DNA of 64,000 bases from Liopterus haemorrhoidalis (GCA_963971575.1 OZ020611.1:28007279-28071278), one strand, 5' to 3'. Positions 33,791 to 45,110 are shown, counted from the first letter of the stretch. Numbers and translations: made by a program. The notes: generated by a model not told the origin, from the letters alone.

Positions 33791-34979
33791 GTGGATTTTC
33801 ACACTTTTTAGAGTTTCTTATGAATTATACCATCACACATGTGTCTGTACGATAGAAATTGTGCCCAAACGTTTGGGCCAAAATAATTGATTTTTGCCAT
33901 TCATAACAAATACACTGTAAACTGCTAAAGGACTGCCCGAGCTCGTAAAATCGTGCAGTTCTGTCTGGTTAAAATAATTTGAATTGTGAGGTTGCCAGTT
34001 CAAGTCTTTGTTAGTGATATTATTCGGACGAGAATAACATGTTAACATTACTCCCATTTTCACAATCATTCACCTCTCATCCAGGTGTAATAACTCGCCC
34101 CCTGGCATCGGCGATTAGCCTCGTTGTAGAAATAGGCCGATGTTAAAATAAATAGGTAAAAGAAAACACTGTAAACAAATAACAACTGGCAACAGAGCAC
34201 ATTTCCCAATTATGACGTCATTCCATAATCTCATCTGGAACATATTAATATTTTTATCATTAAAAATAACATTGACTGATTTTTTTTCCTGAATATATGA
34301 GCGTTTTCTCTTATCCTTAAAGCGTTAGTAAATCATCCATCACAATGTTTTCCGTAATATAAGATAAGAAAAAAATACTTTAAGTATATGAGAACTGATC
34401 CTTTTCTCTAATGTGTTTAACTTCGGAAATGTTTAAGTGAAGCTTACAAAATAATGTTTTTGATATAAAAAGTGACATGTTAAAGATAAGTACAACCCTT
34501 GTCTTATATAAGGCTAAAAAGGAAACGGTATTTGGATTAGGCTTTTCATATTTCCAACACTAGAAGCAGCTGTCTTCGATCTGGGTTTAAATGACAATTT
34601 TATTCAAATTTTTCATTCATAAATATATAAATTTTCTTTATTATAAGCTAAACAATATTTCAGTGCTAAGTACTTCCGGTTTTTAGATTTAAATTGATAT
34701 GTTCAGACGGGGTTTATGACCTCCGAAATATATGTTTCTTTCTACACCAAAATAGAGCGTAATTAATAAAAAAATGTATATGAAGTGTGATTTATAACAC
34801 ATTTCAGGGTTTTGTAGGTATCTAGCAATTGACAACACATTGTGGGTATATGTTAATAATTATAAAATTCAACAACTCTTGAAAATATAACTTGCTTCCA
34901 TCTAAAGATTTACAAGCGTACTTAATTACGCTATGTGTGCGAAACAATACAGCTACCCAGTTCTCAAGTTAGTAACATA
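33791..34979. other. No gene seen
   Basis: Intronic sequence. A dispersed repeat piece at 34785-34830 (GAAGTGTGATTTATAACACA, TTTCAGGGTTTTGTAGGTAT) carries the shared core described in the findings. Confidence 0.45.
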
Positions 34980-35886
34980 ATATTATATATATATATATAA
35001 AGGCCTAATTTCTGTGTGTTCCGTAACGCTAAGTTGCGTGGTGTGAATGGGTTTTGCGGGGTGTGGGCGGTAACGAAGTTAGTAGTAGTGGGCGACGTAT
35101 ACGACGAAACAGATAGCTTACCAGACACTAGAGCAGAGTATTGCAGTACATACGGTGACTCGAGCAAAGGTTGTTGTGTCAGGGGCATGTTTTGAATTGA
35201 TGTTACGCAACGTACCCGCGGGCCGTCTCCAGCCCGATACTAAATTGTTAAACTTTAAACGAAATGCATTGAGCGACTTTTTTGGATTTCCTAGGTATAA
35301 TCAGAAACAGTTAAACCATTGATGTCCAGCATATGGCCCGCGGGCCGTATCTAGCCGATACTAATTTTTAAACTTTAAATGACATGCATTGAGCGTTTTT
35401 TTAGGATTTCCTAGGTATAATCAGAAACAGCTATACCACTGTTGTTCAGCATATGACCCGCGGGCCGTATCCAGCCCGATACTAATTTTTAAACTTTAAA
35501 CGACATGAATTGAGCGGCTTTTTAGGATTTCCTAGGTATAATCAGAAACAGATATACCATTGATGTCCAGTATATGGGCCGCGGGCCGTATCCAGCCCGA
35601 TACTATTTTTTAAACGACATGCATTAAGCGGTTTTTAGGATTTCCTAGGTATAATCAGAAACAGCTATAACATTGATATTCAGCATATGGGCCGTGGGCC
35701 ATATCCAGCCCGATACTAATTTTTAAACGACACGCATTAAGCGGTTTTTAGGATTTCTTAGGTATAATCAAGAAACGTTTTTGTTTTGTTAATATACGCA
35801 GAATCATGCAAATTTTAATAATTAATTCCTGCTTATATTGATTTTTATTCGAGTTTGCCAACGTTGTTGGCAACGGGGTCTGCTAG
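34980..35886 (+). mobile_element. Helitron-like element with internal array, second family
   Basis: The 3' end is canonical: an 8-bp-stem hairpin TTGCCAAC (35855-35862), loop GTT, GTTGGCAA (35866-35873), a 9-nt spacer, then CTAG at 35883-35886 followed by T. The 5' side (TATATATATATATAAAGGCC then TAATTTCTGTGTGTTCCG) resembles insect Helitron 5' ends, but the exact TC start is uncertain. There is no Rep/helicase coding region; most of the interior is a tandem array. Confidence 0.72.
35205..35785 (+). repeat. Tandem array, about five units of ~120 bp
   Basis: Units start near CCGCGGGCCGTATCCAGCCC (35214, 35338, 35458, 35578 and 35693, the last with GTGGGCC). They continue GATACTAATTTTTAAACTTT, CGACATGCATTGAGCG, TTTTAGGATTTCCTAGGTAT and AATCAGAAACAGCTATACCA. 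The period is about 115-124 bp. The later units lack a short segment. The CTAGGTATAATCAGAAAC part aligns with the unit of the array at 16895-18262. Confidence 0.93.
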
Positions 35887-36289
35887 TTAAATAATAGTTC
35901 CCTAAATATTGTTAGCATGGTGTTACAAAACATTCGATAACAAAAGATTTTTAAATTCACCTCCCTTATGTGTTATTGCCATTAAATTTATTTGCAGATG
36001 AATTTTCTTAAAAATTAACACCACGCGCGTGCCCTATCTATCTTTTATTGTTCACCGATGAAAGTCACTGTTTCTAACAAGATGTTGCTAATTCGCGGTA
36101 ACCTTTGGACATTTACGTTATCTGTTGGTAGCAAATGACATGTGTTTGTAGATTGGAGGAAGAACTACCGATTTGACGCATGCACGTTGTTAGCTTCGTT
36201 GAATTTGATTAATAAACAGAGTTCTCTAATGCCCCCCTTTTTTTTTTTTTTTTCTTACCAAAAAAATAATCTAGGCTAATGGGGTCACT
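35887..36289. other. No gene seen
   Basis: Intronic sequence with a 20-base T-run at 36234-36253. Confidence 0.4.
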
Positions 36290-37211
36290 AATGCTAAATT
36301 TTTATTCAAATTTAACATAAAGTTGCTTAAATGGATAAGCAGCTACCTGAGTAACAGGATTCAGTATGTGGCAGTGAATGGCGTTAAGTCTACCCCTATA
36401 TTTGTCACTTCCGGAGTACCACAGGGAAGTCAAATTGGTCCAACGCTGTTCCAATTGTTTATAAATGATATATCCCGCATTCTGAAATCACATTAATTAC
36501 TATACGCGGATGACTTAAAAATGTATCGTGAAATAAGTAGTAGTACGGACTATTTACAGATGCAACTTGATCCTAATAACGTATTTGAATAGTGTGCTTC
36601 AAATTTGCTTAACTTAAATACCAATAAAAGTCATATAATATCTTTCTCGAAAAATCGTAATAAAATAAATTTTGATTACTCTCTTAACAATGAAATACTA
36701 GAACGGAATTCTGAAATAAAAGACTTGGGAGTGATATTTGCTGAGAAACTAAATTTTAGTCAACATTATAAGCTTCATAACAAAAAAATCGAACAAAATG
36801 CTGGGTTTCATATTTAGAGTAACAAAGTACTTTCACAATCCAGAATCAATTAAGTTACTTTGTTATTCAATGGTCAGAACTCATCTTGAGTACTGTAGCG
36901 TTGTTTGGAAACCTCTCTATGAAACTCACATAAATAGATTGGAAAATATTCAAAGTCGGTTTCTGAGAATAATTACTTATAAATTCCGAAGAATATATTT
37001 CCTTGATTCGTATAACAGTCGTTTATCGTATTTTCATATGCGTAGTTTGAAAAATAGGAGAGAACTACTTGACCTAAAACATCTGTATAAGATAATTCAT
37101 AACTTTTATGATTCTAATATTTTTCTAAATTATATTAATTTCAACGTACCGACTTATCATACCAGGTCTCATTTAGTCTTTCGCCCGGGAATTGCGACAG
37201 ACCTGTCTAGA

Positions 37212-38370
37212 CCGGTTCACGGTAAGTTCATCGAAAATCAATTCATCGAAAATCAATTCATCGAAAATCAATTCATCAAAAATCAATTCATCGAAAATCA
37301 ATTCATCGAAAATCAATTCATCGAAACTCAATTCATCAAATGATCAATTCATCGAATTGTCAATTCATCGAAAAAAAATATTTTGTAAATATTTGAGAGG
37401 AATACCGAGGGGATCGGAAAGCAGTGGTCAATAAAAGTTTACAGACTAAAAAAAAACGCAACTGCGCATGTGTCACACCGCGTCATACCACACATGATTT
37501 GTTCAATGTACGGTGATTCTACACAGGTGGCATTGTTATGTTAGTGTGAGTTGGTTTGTCATTAAACTAGATGATGGGTAGCTCGCTTCGCTCGGCTTCT
37601 TCTAACCAAACCCTTACTAACCTAACCTAACCTAAGATAGTGTTTTGTCATTAAACTAGAAGATAGGTAGCTCGCTTCGCTCGGCTTCTTCTAACCAAAC
37701 CCTTACTAACCTAACCTAACCTAAGATAGTGTTTTGACATTAAACTAGAAGATGAGTAGCTCGCTTCGCTCGGCTTCTTCTAACAAAACCCTTACTAACC
37801 TAACCTAACTTAAAATAGTGCTTTGTCCTTAAACTAGAAAATGGGTAACTCGCTCCGCTCGGTTTTAGACTTTTACTAACTAAACCTAACATAATTACCT
37901 TGTTTTTAGATGCATAGTACTTTATTTTCCCCCATATTAGCCCAATTAAAATGCGTATCATTGTGTATGAATTTATAAAAATTATTTGCGTGCAATTGCC
38001 CTTAACCTGCCTTATTAAACCTTAAAAACAAAAATTTATTTTTTTTATTATATAAGTTTTCTTATTATATTTCTATATTTATATTCAAACACTATGTCAC
38101 TTTATTTACCTTTTTTTAAACCATATAAAAAATTGTATGCAATTATTTCTTAGTCTGTCTACTTTTATTGACCATTGCTTTTTTGACTTTCCGATCCCCT
38201 CGGCATTCCTTTCAAATATTTACAAAATATTTTTTATTCCGATGAATTGACGATTCGATGAATTGATCATTCGATGAATTGATTTTCGATGAATTGATTT
38301 TCGATGAATTTATTTTCGAGTAATGGATTTTCGATGAATTGATTTTCGATGAACTCGTCGGTTACCATCT
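37212..38370. mobile_element. Foldback-type element with long repeat-built TIRs
   Basis: 1159 bp inserted in the LINE and flanked by AGACCTGTCTAGA on both sides (37199-37211, 38371-38383). The arms, about 230 bp each, are inverted: outer ends near GGTTCACGGTAAGTTCATCG; then tandem 15-bp units TCATCGAAAATCAAT (about eight at the left, four or five and more degenerate at the right); then a unique inner arm (ATATTTTGTAAATATTTGAG, CCGAGGGGATCGGAAAG). The middle has a separate 89-bp tandem repeat. This is the architecture of Foldback-like or MULE-like elements. The palindromic target makes the exact ends ambiguous by a few bases. No transposase. Confidence 0.82.
37550..37905. repeat. Central 89-bp tandem repeat, four units
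   Basis: GTAGCTCGCTTCGCTCGGCT recurs with GTAGCTC starting near 37578, 37667, 37756 and (diverged) 37845. Each of the first three units contains TAACCTAACCTAACCTAA or a shortened form, i.e. the insect telomere word (CCTAA) in a few copies. It lies inside the foldback-type element. Confidence 0.88.
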
Positions 38371-38676
38371 AGACCTGTCTAGAAACTCACCACTTTTCCG
38401 TATGTGTAATAATTTCAACAACCTCGCACTGAATGTCGATGTTGACATTAATTTTCTGTCGCTTCCACGTTTCTGTAAAACGGTTGAATCATATTTGCGC
38501 CAGTTATTGGCCTGAATTGCTGTCAATAGGTTTACAAATATTTAATAACATTGTAATAAAAATAATAATAATAAGAAATGCATTGTTTCTAATTATTTTG
38601 ATTTTTGTAAAAATTTCTGTAGAATTGTTCAAGCAAATCTGTTGGCTGTCCTATCTCAAATAAATAAATAAATAAA

Positions 38677-39197
38677 GTGTAGCTTTTTGCCTGTAGACCT
38701 ATAAACGATAAGCCCGCTCTGATTCGGATCTCGGAAGGTAGTGCCAAAAGGGTTTATAAATACCAAAAGGTTTATGTGGGTGAAATAAAAACAATAATTT
38801 TGTTGTTTTTTTTTTCTGTTGAATTTTTTATTTAAGAATTGAAATCCTTTTAGGGTTTAATCAGTTAATTATTTAAAAAAAATAAATAAATAAAAATATG
38901 TAACGTAAAGCGAAAATCTGTAATACGTCAACTCTTGCACTCGACTGAATGTTTTTATTGTGCAGTCGTATATAGGTGACCATGGTCATTTCGATAAAAA
39001 TTTTACATGGATTTATATATGATCCGCCTCGATGCGGTATTGGACACCAGAGGGTTAACTGAATTAACTTGAAATTTATTTGTTCATAGTGAATCTGAAC
39101 CAACCAGAATTTTTGATGTACGGACACCGACCGTAACTTAAACGAAACTTAACGAATTCATTCGTTCGTTATGTTGATGAATAGAAATAAAATAATA
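38677..39197. other. No gene seen
   Basis: Intronic sequence. The minus-strand frame at 38873-39127 has no recognised motif. Confidence 0.4.
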
Positions 39198-40500
39198 CAA
39201 GGTGTCTCAAAAGAAATTTTATATTTATTTAGCTTACTGCGTGAACGCAACGTATCCGAGGGGAGCGGGGGTTATGTCAATCGGTAGCCTGGCTCTTGGG
39301 AATTCAGCCGCTATGGAGCGTTTCTCGGGAGCAGACCGCGCGTTATGCGTGCGAGAGTTTTACAAAAACGGTGATTCGGCGACTGTAGCGCGTAGAAAAT
39401 TCTGCAGTATTCGAGGTTTTCGCCACTTAAATGATGCGCCAAGCATTCCTCTCATTCGACATTGGGTTAAAAAGTTTGAAGAGACTGGTACAACGCTGGA
39501 TAAATCAAAATCCGGGCGACCTAGGTCATCAAGAACGGTAGAAAACGTGGAGAATGTTAATCAGTCTGTTCGTGACGACCCGAACCTTTCAATTCGGAAG
39601 CGCGCAAGTGCTTTAAATGTGCATAGATCATCATTACATCGCATTATGCACAAAGACCTAAAGCTGCACCCCTACAAAATTCAATTGGTGCAAGAATTAA
39701 AGCCCCAAGATGCCAGTCAGAGGCTTAATTTTGTAAATCAGGTGATTGAGCGATTTTCAACGTTTACCAACATTTTGTTTTCGGATGAAGCTCATTTTCA
39801 TCTTAATGGCCACGTAAATAAGCAGAACTGCCGCTACTGGAGTGCAACGAATCCGAAACGCAAACATCAGAAACCCCTACATTCGCCTAAAGTGACCGTA
39901 TGGGCTGCTTGTCGGCGCGAGGAATTATCGGCCCTTACTTTTTTGAAGACGAAAGGGGGCGTGCAGTTACAGTGAATTCAGAGCGTTATGTGGAGATGTT
40001 AGACAACTTCTTGGTACCTGAACTGCAAAACTTTCCTGGCTATAACCAAAGAACATGGTTCCAACAGGACGGAGCAACTTCACACACGTCCAATATGTCT
40101 CTGCCACGTGTTCGTGAAATTTTCTCAGGCAAATTGATCTCCCGGAGAGGTGACATAAATTGGCCTCCACGCAGTCCAGTTTTAACCCCTATGGACTTTT
40201 TCCTATGGGGTTAACTTAAATCTAAAGTTTACGCCAATAAACCGACTTCACGCATTTGAAAGAAAATATCCGTCACGAAATGGCAGCCATCCCTGAGTCC
40301 ACCTGCCGAGACGTCATAAGTAATTTTACTGTTCGATTAACTGAGTGCCGAGAACGCGAGGGTCTACATTTAGACGATATTATTTTTAAGAAATAAATCC
40401 CCAAAAAGTGTATTTTAATAATTAATAAACATTTTTTCTATATATGGCTTACTTTTTTTTTAATCGATCCACTAAATATAAAATTTCTTTTGACACCTTG
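39198..40500 (+). mobile_element. Nearly full-length Tc1/mariner element, DD41D spacing
   Basis: 1303 bp, flanked by TA (39196-39197, 40501-40502). The TIRs are CAAGGTGTCTCAAAAGAAAT then TTTATATT and, reversed at the right, CAAGGTGTCAAAAGAAATTT then TATATT. The length is standard for the superfamily. It carries a single transposase gene, broken at two points. It sits 84 bp upstream of the KCNQ pore exon, so it lies in the acceptor region of that intron. Confidence 0.95.
39313..40396 (+). pseudogene. Tc1/mariner transposase, DUF4817/DD41D type, two lesions
   Basis: Starts MERFSGADRALCVREFYKNG (DUF4817-type HTH), then LIRHWVKKFEETGTTLDKSK, SGRPRSSRT, SIRKRASALNVHRSSLHRIM and HKDLKLHPYK. The first catalytic Asp is in ILFSDEAHFHLNGHVNKQN, the second in TWFQQDGATSHTS and the third in WPPRSPVLTPMDFFLWG. 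I count 41 residues between the second and third Asp, hence DD41D. A single-base loss at about 39901-39906 shifts the frame. A TAA stop follows FLWG at 40213. The C-terminus continues in the same frame to a stop at 40394-40396 (EMAAIPESTCRDVISNFTVR). An upstream Met at 39202 overlaps the TIR, so 39313 or 39271 is the likelier start. Confidence 0.9.
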
Positions 40501-40584
40501 TAGATCAAGTTTAACCTTAAATATCTAATTTACATAGGACACTGAAATAATACTTATTAATTTAATTGTATATTATTGTTTCAG

Positions 40585-40836
40585 GAGTTAATAACAACAC
40601 TGTACATCGGATTCTTGGGCCTAATATTCAGCAGCTACTTCGTGTACCTGGCCGAGAAGGACGCGGTGGGTCCGGACGGTAAGACGGACTTCTCCTCGTA
40701 CGCTGATGCTCTGTGGTGGGGCGTCATCACGGTCACAACCATTGGCTACGGAGACACCGTTCCGCAGACCTGGATGGGCAAAATTGTCGCATCCTGCTTT
40801 AGTGTCTTCGCTATATCATTCTTCGCGCTTCCAGCC
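40585..40836 (+). CDS. KCNQ: KCNQ1-type potassium channel, internal exon (S5, pore, S6)
   Basis: Pore exon of the channel, exactly 84 codons in phase 0 between a TTGTTTCAG acceptor and a CC|GTAAGT donor. It begins [20 protein letters not shown] (S5), continues through the turret [20 protein letters not shown] and pore helix [12 protein letters not shown], then the selectivity filter IGYGD at residues 53-57, and ends in S6 with [16 protein letters not shown]. The PAG hinge of KCNQ channels is interrupted by the exon border: Pro-Ala is here and the Gly should open the next exon (GILGSGFALKVQ in relatives). I found no such exon down to 64000, so the next intron is longer than 23 kb. A 1.3 kb mariner-type element ends only 84 bp upstream. 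Confidence 0.98.
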
Positions 40837-42629
40837 GTAAGTATCCTTAACCTTCTTATTTTAAATACATTAATTTTAAAGAAGATTTGAAATAATAAGT
40901 TTGTCAAAATGAAATGGGAAATATTTAATTGTAGGGAAAAAAATGATCTAAAATAAAAATTATTATTTGATCAGAAAAAATAATACCTGGATTATATGAA
41001 AGAGCAAATTACTCTTTAAAGATATTGTAAATAACTAATTAAAAACAATCGCTGACACCAGTTGTAAAAGAGCAATTTTTACGAGTTAAAGATAATATAT
41101 TTAGTCTAAAAGATTTGGTAACGGACAAACGGCAAGATATTTATAATTTCGAATCCCACCGCTTGTACCAGTTGTACAACTGGTATTATTAGGGGGTTAT
41201 TAATAAGTACATAAATAAACTAGGCAAGATCTTTAATAAACTGTTCAGCTGCCACCACCTAATTTATTAGTAGCAAAAATTAGGAAAAACTTCTAATCAA
41301 AATCTCTGGTGGTATTATTGGCAATTCAATATTAAACATCTCATGGCTTTAATATATTTATTAATAAAAACAACTTAAAACTAACAGAAGAAAACTACAT
41401 AATAAAAACATAAAAATATATCTTACCTAAAATTAGTCTACTTACATTTACAATTCTTACAATCTTGACTTAACATTTTTTATCTAATAAAAATTCAACG
41501 TTTCTCTTCATTTTGTATGATTACTATACTGATACAAATTGGTAGAACAATATTTCTACCGAATGTCTGAGAACGAACCGTCTCAGACCGGATGACTGAC
41601 GACCGATCGCTTATTACTGTTGACTAATGACTGATTACTAGTGACTGATCGTTTTACTATATTTTTATCTACCTTATATACTTTTTAAAAACTGAAAGTT
41701 AAAGAAAAAGGGTTTTTTCCAATGTCATATATGCTGTTTACTGAATTAGTTCCAATAAAGTGCAATTAGGGTATTGACAAAAATACTATTCTAAATTTGT
41801 GAAAGTTGCATTCCTTGCACTTAACCACAACAAAAATAAACATTTTAATTTTACAATTGTACTGCGTCTTGACGCTGATACAATTAGATTTTTTTTTGAC
41901 TTGATCAGAAATACTGTTCTCTATAATATTTTAGAAAATAATACTGTCTTAATATTGACGTATAAAACTTCGGGCAAATACGGCTCGCGAGCTATTTTTT
42001 TTTTTTTTTTTTGGTCAAAAAATAATTTAAAACTGATTACATATATCCGATCAATACACAAAAATGTTCTGATCAAAAACTGAATTAAATCCTGATAATA
42101 ATTCATGAGGTGACATGGCATTATATTGTTTAACATGTAGGTATGTTCATTATTGAGACCGACGATACATAGTAATACTAAGAATCGTCCGTCTAAATAG
42201 ATCCTTTAATTAGAATTAGGACAAGATAATTAGAAACTGGAGCGCCTTGCAAAAGGTATAAGAATACCGTTAATTCCCTCTGGGAATAAATAGTTACACA
42301 TCGTCTCGTACGGTGAAAAGTGATCTCTGAAGCAATAAAAACCTTCTTGAAGAAAATAATCAAATGTGCTGAAATTGTCAGAGAGAAAATAAATTCAACG
42401 TGCTACCAGATAACGGGCACACTAGCTGACTTCCAGCATCGGGCTGTACAACCATGAACGATATCATTCGTTCGGACCTTTATTTGGGGCAATATATTGG
42501 GGGGTCAGACGATAACCATATCAAATTTTATTGCATTTGTTTTGCAATAGGTCAGTAAATAACTCTTCTTCAAATTACACTAAACATATTATTTTATATA
42601 TTATTATAGAACTTGTTTTTATCTCTATA
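40837..42629. other. Intron after the pore exon; no gene seen
   Basis: AT-rich intronic sequence. GTACCAGTTGTACAACTGGT at 41166-41185 is a short palindrome. T-run at 41996-42012. No exon encoding the expected GILGSGFALKVQ continuation. Confidence 0.45.
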
Positions 42630-43062
42630 CAGGGTGTTTGTATGAAACGGGGCACCACGAAAATCTCCTTTATTTGTAAAGATATATAGATAAATAGTTA
42701 AATAGTTTATTTTAGAGATATTTTGTTTCTTTTTTTATTGTTTTCAAAGCTTGCTACGTTCAACTTTGTAAAACTTATGTTTTATGTTAACCATTTCAAA
42801 ATGGTTAACATAAAAATATGACTTTTTGGTGTCATTGTAAAGCTAATTTAATGTACTTTTAGGAAAAAAATATAAAATTATCGATTCTCTATGCTAGATC
42901 AAAAGTTGACATCATTTCCGGTGAAACCGGAAGTGCCTCAGAATTCTTATGGTAACCTTTAGATGGATCTTTTTGTCTAGTTTAACTTTTGTTCTGAAGA
43001 TTTTTTGTATCTTTACAAATAAAGGAGATTTTCGGGGTGCCCCGTTTCAAACAAACACCCTG
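42630..43062. repeat. MITE with ~50-bp TIRs
   Basis: 433 bp with TA on both sides (42628-42629, 43063-43064). The left arm reads CAGGGTGTTTGTATGAAACG, GGGCACCACGAAAATCTCC, TTTATTTGTAAAGATA; the right arm is its near-exact reverse complement. A perfect inner hairpin (TTATGTTAACCATTT / AAATGGTTAACATAA) is centred at about 42796. No coding potential. Confidence 0.9.
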
Positions 43063-43179
43063 TATATTCAGCGGTGTTAAACTTTGCATAACCAAATTTT
43101 TGAGAAAATTGCATTTTGTAGCCTTCAAAATGACGACTTATTTGTTGATAAATAATGGAAACAAATACATGCAATTATA

Positions 43180-43751
43180 CGCACCGGCAAATTTTAAGGA
43201 ACAGATTGAAAATTATGTTTGTTTTTTTTTTAGTTTCATTATTTTGTAGCTTATATCTAGATAGATTTGAATGCTCTACTAATTATCTGCTTGTATCGAT
43301 GCCAAAGAGAACAAAATGCACCATTTAATTTTGCTACTACTGTATCTTTTAGTGGAGGTTCAGTTATGGTGTGGAGTGGAATATGTTTGGGAGCTCGCAC
43401 AGAGCTAGTACTGATTGATAGCGGAGCGTTACTTGCAGATAGGTCATACATCATACATCAAAGATATTCTTCAAGGCCATGTTGTACCTTTTGCCCCATT
43501 TACCCGAGAAAATTTCACCCTAATGTCTGATAATGCGCGCCCACACGTCGCCCACTGTGTAACAAACTTTTTAAATCAAGTGGGTATAACAACAATGGGT
43601 TGGCCAGCGTGCTCCCCAGACCTCAACCCGATTGAACATTATTCCAAAAATCATCGTACTAGAAGATTACCTGAGAGATATCAGCAATATGTACACTACA
43701 AGGAAAATAATTAGATTTTTATGTCTGTTCCTTTAAATTTGCTGGTGTGTG
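43180..43751 (+). mobile_element. Tc1-like element, internally deleted
   Basis: The ends are GCACCGGCAAATTTTAAGGA (left) and, reversed at right, CACACACCAGCAAATTTAAA. They lie next to TA (43178-43179, 43752-43753). It is 572 bp, a third of a full Tc1. The right two thirds carry the C-terminal part of the transposase. Confidence 0.85.
43284..43714 (+). pseudogene. Tc1 transposase, C-terminal half (DD34E)
   Basis: Two overlapping plus-strand frames together give FSGGSVMVWSGICLGARTEL, then YIKDILQGHVVPFAPFTREN, FTLMSDNARPHVAHCVTNFL, NQVGITTMGWPACSPDLNPI, EH. The second catalytic Asp (SDNARPH) and the Glu of NPIEH are 34 residues apart, the DD34E spacing of Tc1. A frameshift at about 43440 separates them. 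The first Asp and the DNA-binding domain are deleted. Confidence 0.88.
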
Positions 43752-44140
43752 TATTTCTACTGTATGAAAATTAGAATTAGCCAACCGTTTCAAACGATAA
43801 ATTTGGAATATAAAGCTTCTTCTGTTCAAGAATATTTAAAAACTATGAATAAAAGTTTATTGAACAGCAAGGTCTTAAATAACATGTACAAAAGTGTATT
43901 GAACAGCAAGGTCATCATTTTGAACATTCAGTACAATAGGTTGATTACTGTTATGAGTCACTTATCACTTATTATTTTTAACACCACAAGTAGTCGCTTT
44001 TCTCAAAAATTTTACAAAAATGTAAGAATATAACAGTTTTTCACTATTGAAAATAGAAATAAAAAGCTCTATAATATTATGTTAAATAATATGTTTAGCG
44101 TAATTTGAAAAATATTTATTAACTGCAGTTTTATATCCAG

Positions 44141-44289
44141 GATATATCCATCAATATCCAAAATAGAATGGTTGGTATCGATAAACATGGTACAACTAAT
44201 TTGATTGTTGGTGCTGCAGGTAATTGTATGCAATTAGATCTAAAATTCAACAGAACTCCTTTAGAACTTAAATTCCACGACTTGGAAAA
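44141..44289 (+). CDS. Unidentified exon-like segment in KCNQ intron
   Basis: 149 bp open from a TATATCCAG acceptor to a GTATGT donor (phase 2): DISINIQNRMVGIDKHGTTN, LIVGAAGNCMQLDLKFNRTP, LELKFHDLE. The composition looks protein-like (mixed charges, few Lys/Asn homopolymers), unlike random AT-rich frames here. I do not recognise the family. It is not part of known KCNQ sequence. It could be an exon of a nested gene, an exon copied here, or a remnant of a transposon gene. No partner exon was found nearby. Confidence 0.4.
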
Positions 44290-44869
44290 GTATGTTTGTG
44301 TATTCTCATTGTAATTTTATTTCATGTTTCTGGAATTTTCTAAATTTAAGTTACGACAAACGTGTTAACATGAAATTCAAATTTATTTTTATACAGGTAA
44401 CAAATTGTCAATCTGTGAGCAAACGTGTATTCGAATTGAGGCCAATCTAGCATGTCGACAAGTTGATACATTTTTAAACGTCATTCTTTTGTTAGGAACA
44501 CATGTTAACAATTGAACAAATATTTACATTGCCTCTTCTCTCTCTATGTCTCTTTTTATTCCAGCTTTCCATTGTAAATGTTTACTTACTAAAAATCATC
44601 ATTTCTAACAAATTATAGTTGCTTTTAGACAAAATTTCATGTTGTCACAAATTTTTATGGATTGATTGTTAGGAATATTTGATTTTGGTGGAGGTTTTCG
44701 AAGGTACAATCTCTTTCAAAGGTTAAACTGTTTATCTTCAGACTGTTCGTTTTTCAATGACAGCGTCTACTGACAAATATTTAGGTTTTTCATTACTGAT
44801 ACTGAATATGACCTTTAATTTTGCTCATCAGTCATTCCTCGTATTCGAGTAAGTTTGTCTTCCTAATAT

Positions 44870-45110
44870 GTTCGTAGGGTGACCAGGGTCTTCTGTCTCG
44901 TTAATCGGAGGCTACAGGCATTGTTTTATAAAAATTGTCAACTGCTACAGGAGATAAGTGGCAAATCTTAACGAGACAATTACTTAGCTATTAATTTTCA
45001 GATACATAAAAATTTGAACAATTCTGTAAATTCGTTCGTAACACAAAATGGTCTTCGCGGCAGAGACTACGAAGGACCACCGGCAGAAGGCTGGATATAA
45101 ATATGGATAA
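44870..45110 (-). repeat. Dispersed repeat related to 7171-7262
   Basis: AATGGTCTTCGCGGCAGAGA then CCACCGGCAGAAGGCTGGAT (45047-45096) is the reverse complement of the 7180-7235 segment with a few changes. GTAGGGTGACCAGGGTCTTC at 44876 looks like its terminus. Confidence 0.5.

Larger units (their letters stand above)
36290..38676 (+). mobile_element. LINE (3' half), split by a foldback-type element
   Basis: Plus-strand LINE from about the palm of the reverse transcriptase to a (AAAT)n tail at 38657-38676. It contains [20 protein letters not shown], then YADDLKMYREISSS, LGVIFAEKLNFSQHY, TKYFHNPESIKLLCYSMVRT, HLEYCSVVWKP and the tail NFNVPTYHTRSHLVFRPGIA. After the 37212-38370 insertion it resumes SPLFRMCNNFNNLALNVDVD to a stop near 38514. 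There is a stop just before YADD and at least two frameshifts. Removing the insert and one copy of the 13-bp repeat puts both sides back in one frame, so the insertion is younger than the LINE. Confidence 0.85.

Noticed and set aside
37600..37810. Interstitial telomere (CCTAA)n
   Set aside because: Only three or so CCTAA words per unit, inside an 89-bp tandem repeat of a transposable element; not a telomeric tract.
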